From JBLHKW01 sp047618565 (GTDB taxonomy: Bacteria > Planctomycetota > UBA1135 > GCA-002686595): a stretch of 6,301 bases of DNA. The notes below the pieces were generated by a model. The model was not told the DNA's origin. It ran no database searches and saw only the letters and a program-made list of their open reading frames with translations. How positions within the stretch are numbered: position 1 is the first letter of the stretch; each line of letters starts with the position of its first letter. The stretch is taken from positions 1 to 6,301 of the forward strand of contig JBLHKW010000222.1 of NCBI GenBank assembly GCA_047618565.1, written 5' to 3'. Shown one piece after another: positions 1-5,289 of the stretch. Position numbers and translations under genes: made by a program.

Positions 1-130
1 GCTAGCAGCCCGTTGAAAAAGTCCCGTAGCGAGACGAAGCCATCTTCGTCGCAGCACGGCTCGACGAGCACGACGCAGCGGCGGCGGAGAGGGCGAAGTC
101 GAGTAGGGAGTTTTTCAACGGGCTGCTAGC
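1..130. mobile_element. Miniature inverted-repeat element (MITE-like), 130 bp
   Basis: The first 20 bases, GCTAGCAGCCCGTTGAAAAA, are the exact reverse complement of bases 111-130. Similarity continues imperfectly inward (TCCC and CGA at matching places), so the whole 130 bp behaves as a fold-back unit. The interior has no credible ORF but contains two short hairpins: 33-39 pairing with 44-50 around a CCAT loop, and 59-63 pairing with 65-69. Perfect terminal repeats, small size and no coding capacity fit a non-autonomous element mobilised by a transposase encoded elsewhere; that is inference, since no transposase is present here. The outer GCTAGC contains the palindrome CTAG, which could be a 4-bp target duplication or part of the inverted repeat. 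The right end overlaps the stop codon of the neighbouring leftward gene. The left end coincides with window base 1, so its outer flank is not visible. A purely structural role as a bidirectional 3'-end hairpin is the alternative. Confidence 0.72.
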
Positions 131-1247
131 GGGCGTCCACGGGCTCGGTTCCCAGGGTTCGGTTCATCTCGATGATGCGCTTCAGGGTGCCCTCGCTCAG
201 GGCGTCGGGCGCCATGTGAGGCACACCCTGCCAGCGAACGACGCCGTCGCTACTGACGACGATCACGTGCGGGATCGCCTTGGCGCCCACCGCCCGCTTC
301 AGCTTGCCTCCGTCGACGGCCATGGGGTATGCGATCGTGTTCTTCTTCATGAACCCCCGGATCGCGCCCGCGTCCTCGTCGCTGACACCCACCACGACCA
401 GATCGTCGCCAAACTTCTTCTGGTACTCGTTCAACTTCGGGATGCCCTGGCGGCACGGACCGCACCAGGTGGCCCAGAGGTCATACAGGACGACCTTGCC
501 GGCGAGCTGTGGCTCGCTGCCGAGCCATTCCGCAGGTTCAAACGCCGGTGCTTGCTTGCCGCGCAGGTCGGTGGCGTAGAGGCGCTTCTCGATCGTCTCC
601 GGCCAGCTCGGCTCGCCAGTGGCGGCGGGGCTCGGGGTGGAGTCGGACGCGGAACCCTCTTCCGAGAGCAGGCTCGCGACGATGGCGTCCAGCTGGGAGC
701 GTTCGGCTCCCGCCACGCGCATGGTCCCGTTGCGGTCGACCACGAAGTAGGTCGGCAGGTACTGGACTCCGAGGGTCGACCCGAGCGCGCTATCCTTGTC
801 CACGGCGAGTGGGTAGTCGATCTTCTCGCCTCTAGCGAGGGCCGCCATCTTGTCCCAGCCGCGCGCTGAGTGCACCCCGAGGATGACGAGTCCGTCGGAG
901 GCGAGTTCCTTGTACATTTCCTTGAGGTGCGGGATGCCCTTCCGGCAGGGACCGCACCAGGTGGCCCAGTAGTCGATCACCACGACCTTGCCGTGCAGGT
1001 CCTTCCAGTCGAGCGACTCGACGTTGATCCAGTCGCTCAGCGGGCCGAGCGAGGGCGCCGGCTTGCCCTCCAGGAGGTCCCAGGCGCGGCGCAGTTCGGC
1101 GCGGCGCTGATCGCGCCATTCGACGGGATCGTCGGACGGCTGGCGGGCTTCCGTCGCCACGAGGCCGGCGCCGGGCGCAGCGGTTCGGACCGTAGCGGGC
1201 GAGGTGAGCAGCGTGAGGCCTGCCAGGCCGATAGCTTGAGCGATCAT
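126..1247 (-). CDS. Exported tandem-domain TlpA-like thioredoxin (two WCGPC domains)
   Basis: The product is 373 aa. It opens with a signal-peptide-like segment (MIAQAIGLAGLTLLTSPATV, residues 1-20, cleavage probably between 20 and 35), which argues for a periplasmic or membrane-tethered location. Two full TlpA/AhpC-TSA-type thioredoxin domains follow. Domain 1 spans about 60-190, with WCGPC at 97-101 and a cis-proline at P165 (LPTYFVV). Domain 2 spans about 228-365, with WCGPC at 261-265 and a cis-proline at P326 (IPHVIVV). A Ser/Pro/Ala/Thr-rich linker (about 195-214) joins them. Both domains keep the catalytic Cys pair and should be redox-active, as thiol-disulfide oxidoreductases in folding or cytochrome-type maturation. 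The frame stays open upstream for 46 codons, but only the chosen ATG gives a signal peptide; no strong Shine-Dalgarno precedes it. The TAG stop (126-128) lies inside the terminal repeat of the adjacent miniature element. The gene diverges from another thioredoxin-fold gene at 1634. Substrate unknown. Confidence 0.93.
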   Translation of the reverse strand: MIAQAIGLAGLTLLTSPATVRTAAPGAGLVATEARQPSDDPVEWRDQRRAELRRAWDLLEGKPAPSLGPLSDWINVESLDWKDLHGKVVVIDYWATWCGPCRKGIPHLKEMYKELASDGLVILGVHSARGWDKMAALARGEKIDYPLAVDKDSALGSTLGVQYLPTYFVVDRNGTMRVAGAERSQLDAIVASLLSEEGSASDSTPSPAATGEPSWPETIEKRLYATDLRGKQAPAFEPAEWLGSEPQLAGKVVLYDLWATWCGPCRQGIPKLNEYQKKFGDDLVVVGVSDEDAGAIRGFMKKNTIAYPMAVDGGKLKRAVGAKAIPHVIVVSSDGVVRWQGVPHMAPDALSEGTLKRIIEMNRTLGTEPVDAR

Positions 1248-1633
1248 CTTGGGTGACTTTCGTCGATGCTGTGGATGGACGGCCCGGCGGCATGTGCCCC
1301 GCGCGGCCCGTCTGGGATACTCCGAGGATACTCCCGACAGGTCGCCGCGGCCTATCCGCGAGCCATTTTCGGCCCTGAGGCCCACCTGAGCGTCCGCTTA
1401 TGGGTGGCTCCTGGTGTACTCCTGGTCCCGGATTCCGGTCCAGCTGGCGCAGGATCCGAACTCGGTCCAACATGGGATTTTTGGCTGCGTAGGTGAGGGT
1501 GGCCGACGATCGCGCCGATATCCTATGTCGTGGCAGACGGGTAGGCGGCTCCCTCCGGAAGCCTCTCCGCCAATCGGATTGCACCCCAAAGTACGCTGGC
1601 CGGCAGGCTGGCCAACCCTCCGGACCTACGGTC
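1248..1633. other. Divergent intergenic region with paired direct repeats
   Basis: This 386-bp gap separates the starts of two divergent genes, so it should hold both promoters, but no convincing -35/-10 pair is visible on either strand. Two pairs of short direct repeats stand out. GGATACTCC occurs at 1315-1323 and 1326-1334, and CTCCTGGT at 1408-1415 and 1419-1426; both pairs have an 11-bp start-to-start period, about one helical turn, and three of the four copies contain ACTCC. They could be operator half-sites, but that is speculation. A weak CGCGG/CCGCG hairpin lies at 1346-1360. Short open frames here lack ribosome sites and recognisable composition, and none is called as a gene. Confidence 0.4.
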
Positions 1634-2983
1634 ATGATCTCAACGTATCTACGCATCCTGGGCCTCGTCATGGTGGGCATGCCCGCGCTTGCGGGCGACA
1701 GCCTCTTCAAGGACCTCACCGTCTACGACGCCCTTGCGGCGGCTCGCCGCTCGAACCAGGTGGTGCTCGTGTCCTGGACCCGGCCCGATGATCCTGCGTG
1801 CAAGCGCATGGAGGCCACCTGGGAGGATTCCGAGATGATCGATTGGGTCAACAAGAACGCGATCGCCGTGCAGATCGACGGGAGCAAGGAGCGCAGGCAA
1901 GCACAGAACTGGGAGATCAGGGCGTACCCCTCGGTGTTGTTGATCAAGCCTGACGGAACGGTCGTCGTGCGCGTAAATGGCGTCCAGCCGCTCAACGAGT
2001 TGCTGGTCGAGTTCAGCGTGGCCGCACGCGCTGCACGGTCTGGCAAACGCGCCGTCGTCGAGCAGCCGCGCGATGACGCTGCGAATGATCCCGAGGCATG
2101 GCTCGCCTACGCGAACGGTCTGTATGCCAGTGGCGAAACCGATGCGGTCGATTGCATGCATGCCTACCTGTGGTGCCTCGACAACGGGGACATCCAGACG
2201 CCAGGATTCATGGACCGCTACCTCGAGTTGATCCTGCGCCGGCTGGTCAGTCTCGACAAGACCACGACCTCGTCGGCCGAGTTGCGCCAGCGCAGCCACG
2301 AGTATGCGCGCGCCCTGAATACCGGGTACGGAACACCGAGTTCGTTGCGGGTCCTGATGAGCATCGGCGCAGCCCTGGGCGAGCCCAGTGAGGCGATTGG
2401 CGCATTCCAGTCGATCCGGACGTCCAGCGAACCCGACCCCGAGATGCTGGAGGTCGCCCTTCACGGAGTACTTGAGACCTTGATGGGACGTCGTCGCTAC
2501 GAGGACGTTCTCGACGCCGCCGGCGATGTGTCCGCCAAGGCGCGCCTGGACGGCGCCACGATGAACGCGGGAGTCGCTGGGGCTGACCCGAAAGCTAATA
2601 CGCCGGTCGCCAGTGAGGCCCGGCGGTTGTACATCGAGCGCAATGGAAGTTACTACGAGGCTCTGCTCTCTGTCGGCCGAGGGGCCGATGCCAAGGCGCT
2701 TGCGGACACTGTTCTGGAAATGGTCCCCACGGGCAATGCCTACGCGGTCTTCATCAGCCGCGCGAAGCGCGCAGGGGTGACTAAGGTCGCCGAGCAGCTG
2801 TGCGCCACCGGAATGGAGAAGGTCTCCACGGAACGCGGCAAGAAGATGATGCAGCGCGCGCTGGCCGCACAGCCGATGAAGATCAGGCGCGTTGGGGCTG
2901 ACGCCGTGCAGGAACAGAAACCAGGTACCGCCCGCGAGAAGCCCACCGTAAAGGGGCGCAAGGCCCAATCGAAGGACGAGTAA
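1634..2983 (+). CDS. Exported single-cysteine thioredoxin-fold protein with helical C-terminal region
   Basis: The product is 449 aa. The ATG at 1634 was chosen because it opens a classic signal peptide (MISTYLRILGLVMVGMPALA, likely cleavage after A18-L19-A20); the frame is open 47 codons further up, but that extension is Arg-rich and would bury the signal. There is no clear Shine-Dalgarno. Residues about 25-135 resemble the thioredoxin_7/DUF255-like group: a VVLVSWTRP strand, CKRMEATWED helix, AIAVQID strand, cis-proline in AYPSVLL (P99), and KPDGTVV. Where family members usually read WCxxCK, this one reads WTRPDDPACK, so only C56 remains. It cannot make an active-site disulfide and may act as a chaperone, binding or single-Cys (isomerase- or glutathionylation-type) protein. 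Residues about 150-449 are mainly helical and TPR-like in look (DPEAWLAYANGLYASGE; alternating Ala/Leu helices), with no family recognised, and end in a Lys/Arg-rich tail. It diverges from the double-TlpA gene, suggesting a shared redox or folding role. Confidence 0.88.
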   Translation: MISTYLRILGLVMVGMPALAGDSLFKDLTVYDALAAARRSNQVVLVSWTRPDDPACKRMEATWEDSEMIDWVNKNAIAVQIDGSKERRQAQNWEIRAYPSVLLIKPDGTVVVRVNGVQPLNELLVEFSVAARAARSGKRAVVEQPRDDAANDPEAWLAYANGLYASGETDAVDCMHAYLWCLDNGDIQTPGFMDRYLELILRRLVSLDKTTTSSAELRQRSHEYARALNTGYGTPSSLRVLMSIGAALGEPSEAIGAFQSIRTSSEPDPEMLEVALHGVLETLMGRRRYEDVLDAAGDVSAKARLDGATMNAGVAGADPKANTPVASEARRLYIERNGSYYEALLSVGRGADAKALADTVLEMVPTGNAYAVFISRAKRAGVTKVAEQLCATGMEKVSTERGKKMMQRALAAQPMKIRRVGADAVQEQKPGTAREKPTVKGRKAQSKDE

Positions 2984-3092
2984 GACCGACCGCCGATGGG
3001 TACACGGATTCAGCCCCGCGACACCCTCCTGGCCGGTCTCCCGGGACGAGCTGCTAGCCCGGAGTATTCATGACCACGCGGACGAAACACCA

Positions 3093-3120
3093 CGAACGGC
3101 CGGCTTCGCCCGGCCTTTCG
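3093..3120 (+). terminator. Terminator-like hairpin inside the second element
   Basis: GGCCGG (3098-3103) pairs with CCGGCC (3110-3115) around a CTTCGC loop. The stem extends through one C/T mismatch by CGAA (3093-3096) with TTCG (3117-3120), giving an 11-step stem with one mismatch. A short TTT directly follows the GC-rich core on the plus strand only. It sits 110 bases after the stop of the upstream thioredoxin-fold gene and could end its transcript, insulating the glycosyltransferase cluster. The T-tract is short, so termination may be weak or assisted. Confidence 0.45.
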
Positions 3121-3215
3121 CCCCCTGGTGGCACTTTGCGAACATTGGCGTCCTCGGAGACCCAAGGAGGTCGCCTGCGGCGGCAATGCACGCAGGGCAC
3201 GACCGGGAACCGAAT

Positions 3216-3232
3216 CGAGGCGTTTCGCCTCG
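3216..3232. repeat. Perfect 7-bp hairpin in the leader of the glycosyltransferase gene
   Basis: CGAGGCG (3216-3222) and CGCCTCG (3226-3232) form a perfect stem around a TTT loop, within the right inverted repeat of the 205-bp element. The matching part of the left repeat has diverged and does not form the same hairpin. No T-tract follows, so it is not a standard terminator. It would be transcribed in the 5' leader of the downstream cluster if the promoter lies upstream. Confidence 0.4.
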
Positions 3233-3268
3233 CGGCTCATGAGTAACCGGGGCTAGCGCGAGCTGGGC

Positions 3269-4708
3269 GTGATTCCCGGTAATCCTCAGGACGGGCCGGG
3301 GCGCGGCTCCCTTCGTCTGCTCGCGGTGCTCTGCATCCTGGGCGTCGGGATTCGTCTGGCTTTTCTGCTGCTGGCCGGTGAGCTTGAGCTGCAGTCCGAC
3401 GAGGCCAACTACGTCTACCTCGCCCTGACCTGGGAATACTTCGGATTCTATTCGGACAGTTACCGCTACCTCTGGCCCCCCGGATATCCCTTCGTGCTGG
3501 GCCTGTTCCTGCGTGCGTTCGACGCGGACGGCATCTTCTACATCAAGCTGGCGCAGGTTCTGGCGTCGGCCTCGGTGGGCTGGTTCACCATGCTCTTTGC
3601 ACGGCGCCTGTTCGGGCAAAGGGCCGCCGTGCTGGCCGGAATCATCTGGTGTGTCTACCTGCCGCTGATCGGGTTCACCCACTATCTGTGGACCGAGACC
3701 TTCTTCCTGGCGCTGTTCCTTCCGAGCATCTATCTGGTGCTCCTGACCATGCAGGATGATGGAGCGGATGCCGGCTCGCGTCGGGAGTCCCTGCGTCTCT
3801 TGTGCGCCGGGGTCTTGTTCGGGCTCTGCCTGTACCTGAAGGAGGTGCACCTCTACCTGGCGCCGGTGCTGGGCCTCTTGCTGTGGCTTCGCGCTCGCAT
3901 GGGTGGACTGCGTCGTGGTTCGTTGTTCCTGCTCGCGATCACGGTCGTGGTGGCGCCCTGGACCTTGCGCAACTATGAGGTCTACGGCCGCTTCCTGCCG
4001 ATCGGGGCAAGCCTGGGCGAGAACTGTTTTCTCGGTCTGAATGCGCCCTACAAGAACTTCGACACATCGCCCTTTGCCCGGCATCGTTTCGACCGCGAGC
4101 TACCCCGGCCGCGGGAGTGGTTCGTCGCCAACGATGGGGTCGGTGAGTGGCAGCGCGCGGAGACGATCACGAACACGGCCGACAAGCTGGCGATGGGTGT
4201 CGAGCTCGGGATGGGCTTCGTCCGCACGCACCCGGGCTGGTTCGTTCGCAGCCGCATCAAGAAGCTCGCAGATCTGGCGCTGCCCTCGTGCTTCTTCGTC
4301 CGTCACCAGGGCCTCGAACACTACGCGGACGGACGCCTGGGAACGCCCCTGGTGCGCAGGACCCTGACGCTGGCATCGATCGGCCTGTCGGCCCTCGTGA
4401 TGCTCTTTGGCCTGGCGGGTCTGTGGAGCGCTGTCGAGGATCGGTCAGCGCGGTGGCTTCTGACCACCGTGACCCTGTACTTTGTGAGCACGGCCTCCAT
4501 CGTCGCCATGTCGCGTTTCCGCATCCCCTTCATCCCGTTCCTGATCGCCCTGGGCGCAGGCCTGCTCACCGGGCACCTGCGGCAGGGGTCGCGCCGCCGG
4601 CGCACCCTGGCCTTGCTGGGCGTCGGTGGCCTGCTCTCGGTCCTGTGGTGGATCGACTGGCCGGAGCTGTCGGGAGTGATCGATATGGCCTGGGAGAGCT
4701 CGACCTGA
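3269..4708 (+). CDS. GT39/ArnT-like polytopic membrane glycosyltransferase
   Basis: This 479-aa integral membrane protein resembles the PMT/ArnT (GT39, GT-C fold) group, which transfers a sugar from a polyprenyl-phosphate donor to an acceptor on the outer face of the inner membrane. Seen in the sequence: a first membrane helix (about 15-37) followed by the catalytic-type acidic loop LQSDEANYVYLA with D44-E45; WPPGYPFVLGLF (69-80); a second acidic motif YLWTETFF (139-146); PWTLRNYEVYG (230-240) at the end of a helix; and the late RFRIPFIPFL motif (417-426). About 10-12 hydrophobic helices are visible, with a soluble loop between about 240 and 365. GTG at 3269 is the only practical start: an in-frame TAG (3254-3256) lies just upstream, inside the terminal GCTAGC of the preceding element, and no ATG occurs until residue 108. 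The ribosome site is weak. Its TGA overlaps the next gene's ATG by one base. The donor sugar and acceptor (lipid, glycan or protein) cannot be read from sequence. Confidence 0.9.
   Translation: MIPGNPQDGPGRGSLRLLAVLCILGVGIRLAFLLLAGELELQSDEANYVYLALTWEYFGFYSDSYRYLWPPGYPFVLGLFLRAFDADGIFYIKLAQVLASASVGWFTMLFARRLFGQRAAVLAGIIWCVYLPLIGFTHYLWTETFFLALFLPSIYLVLLTMQDDGADAGSRRESLRLLCAGVLFGLCLYLKEVHLYLAPVLGLLLWLRARMGGLRRGSLFLLAITVVVAPWTLRNYEVYGRFLPIGASLGENCFLGLNAPYKNFDTSPFARHRFDRELPRPREWFVANDGVGEWQRAETITNTADKLAMGVELGMGFVRTHPGWFVRSRIKKLADLALPSCFFVRHQGLEHYADGRLGTPLVRRTLTLASIGLSALVMLFGLAGLWSAVEDRSARWLLTTVTLYFVSTASIVAMSRFRIPFIPFLIALGAGLLTGHLRQGSRRRRTLALLGVGGLLSVLWWIDWPELSGVIDMAWESST
4692..4698 (+). promoter_or_regulatory. 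Ribosome binding site for the small membrane-anchored protein
   Basis: GGGAGAG lies inside the last codons of the glycosyltransferase, nine bases before the ATG at 4708. It supports that start over the much longer open frame running upstream in the same phase, which is only a shadow of the glycosyltransferase. Confidence 0.6.
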
Positions 4709-5289
4709 TGCGCGCCTGGTTCCCACACTGCGCGCTTGGGTTGCTCCTGGTGCTGGAACTGGTGGTCGCACGGGTTCAGCACCAGAGCACCGAACAGCTG
4801 GATGCCGCGCGCGCGAGCGGAAGCGTCCAGGAGAAGCTCGATGCCCTGCACATCCTCACGAACCGTGCGCCCGGGCGCGAGCCCGTGGCGAGGTTCGGCA
4901 GTGAGTACGGCGCGGCGCTCGCGCACGAGGTCTACGAGGTCTACGAGGTCTTCGAGACCAGGGACCAGCGCCTGCGCGAGTACGCCTTCTCGACCGACAT
5001 CTGCAAGTTCGAGTACCCGGCCTGGCAGGAGATGCTCGTCGAGCAGCGCCTCCCCGCCAACGCCGTGAACTCCCATTGGTGGCGCAGCTTCGTGTTGTAC
5101 AAGCGCAAGGTGGGTGGCCAGATCGTGGGCGCGAGCCTGCGCCTGCGAATGCAGGAGCTGCGCTGGTTCTGCGACGCTCTACAGGGCATCGCGCCCGACA
5201 AGGCGGCCCTGCGCGAACATATGCGCTCCTTGGACCTCGAGATCCGATCCAGATTGAAGCCCACGGCAACCCCGGAAGGACCGCAGTGA
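4708..5289 (+). CDS. Small membrane-anchored or secreted protein of unknown function
   Basis: I do not recognise a family for this 193-aa protein. Residues 8-22 (CALGLLLVLELVVAR) form an N-terminal hydrophobic stretch after a short positive start, either an uncleaved anchor or a signal peptide, so the remainder probably faces the periplasm. The remainder looks helical: QEKLDALHILTNR (41-53) and RDQRLREYAFSTDIC (85-99) have the spacing of HEAT-like or TPR-like helices, but no clear repeat unit can be defined. A Trp/Tyr-rich patch follows (SHWWRSFVLYKRK, 122-134). Residues 74-82 read EVYEVYEVF, encoded by three consecutive copies of a 9-base unit. The start is fixed by TGATG overlap with the glycosyltransferase and a good GGGAGAG site; the stop overlaps the sulfatase start (GTGA). 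Co-translation with both suggests an accessory or scaffold role for the glycosyltransferase or the sulfatase-like enzyme; this is inference from position only. Confidence 0.8.
   Translation: MRAWFPHCALGLLLVLELVVARVQHQSTEQLDAARASGSVQEKLDALHILTNRAPGREPVARFGSEYGAALAHEVYEVYEVFETRDQRLREYAFSTDICKFEYPAWQEMLVEQRLPANAVNSHWWRSFVLYKRKVGGQIVGASLRLRMQELRWFCDALQGIAPDKAALREHMRSLDLEIRSRLKPTATPEGPQ
4927..4953 (+). repeat. Three tandem copies of a 9-base unit within a coding region
   Basis: GAGGTCTAC occurs at 4927-4935 and 4936-4944, followed by GAGGTCTTC at 4945-4953 with one change. The unit is in frame and encodes Glu-Val-Tyr, Glu-Val-Tyr, Glu-Val-Phe. It looks like slipped-strand expansion of a three-codon unit; changes in copy number would not shift the frame. 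Confidence 0.85.
5274..5280 (+). promoter_or_regulatory. Ribosome binding site for the sulfatase-like gene
   Basis: GGAAGGA, close to the ideal anti-Shine-Dalgarno match, lies five bases before the GTG at 5286. Together with the GTGA overlap it decides this start and indicates translational coupling to the upstream gene. Confidence 0.7.

Larger units (their letters stand above)
3053..3257. mobile_element. Second MITE-like element with long imperfect inverted repeats, 205 bp
   Basis: Bases 3053-3073 and the reverse complement of 3237-3257 match at 17 of 21 positions without gaps (shared GCTAGCCC at the tip and TCATGA inside). With small gaps the similarity extends to about 3099 on the left and 3210 on the right, including a shared CGAAAC core followed by CC and CGA. 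That gives inverted repeats of roughly 47 bp around a 110-bp centre. No ORF of convincing quality lies inside. Both ends are GCTAGC, as in the element at 1-130, although the inner sequences are unrelated. The simplest reading is a non-autonomous or decayed insertion-sequence remnant; the CTAG at each tip could be a target duplication. It lies between the stop of one gene and, 11 bases later, the start of the glycosyltransferase, so it forms nearly the whole leader of the downstream cluster. Family assignment is not possible from sequence alone. Confidence 0.65.

Noticed and set aside
1..130. CRISPR-like repeat or tRNA-like fold in the 130-bp element
   Set aside because: There is only one inverted pair and no regularly spaced direct repeats; no cloverleaf or anticodon arm can be drawn.
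1248..1633. Search for sigma-70-type promoters between the divergent genes
   Set aside because: Candidates such as TATCCT near 1520 lack a matching -35 hexamer; too weak to report as promoters.
832..1719. 295-codon minus-strand frame spanning the divergent intergenic region
   Set aside because: It overlaps the double-TlpA gene in another frame, is Arg/Pro-rich without domains, and crosses the start of the rightward thioredoxin-fold gene.
1649..2968. 439-codon minus-strand frame opposite the single-cysteine thioredoxin-fold gene
   Set aside because: The sense strand has a signal peptide and thioredoxin-fold motifs; the antisense product shows only shadow composition.
3010..3240. Short minus-strand frame (76 codons) across the second element as a possible transposase remnant
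   Set aside because: The Arg-rich product has no DDE or other transposase motif and it crosses the element boundary.
3068..4084. 338-codon minus-strand open frame rich in Gln, Glu and Arg
   Set aside because: It lies opposite the membrane helices of the glycosyltransferase and runs into the miniature element. Its low-complexity composition is that of a shadow frame.
4147..4707. Upstream extension of the small membrane-protein frame by 187 codons
   Set aside because: It lies wholly inside the glycosyltransferase in another frame with shadow composition; the ATG at 4708 has a good ribosome site and starts a hydrophobic anchor.
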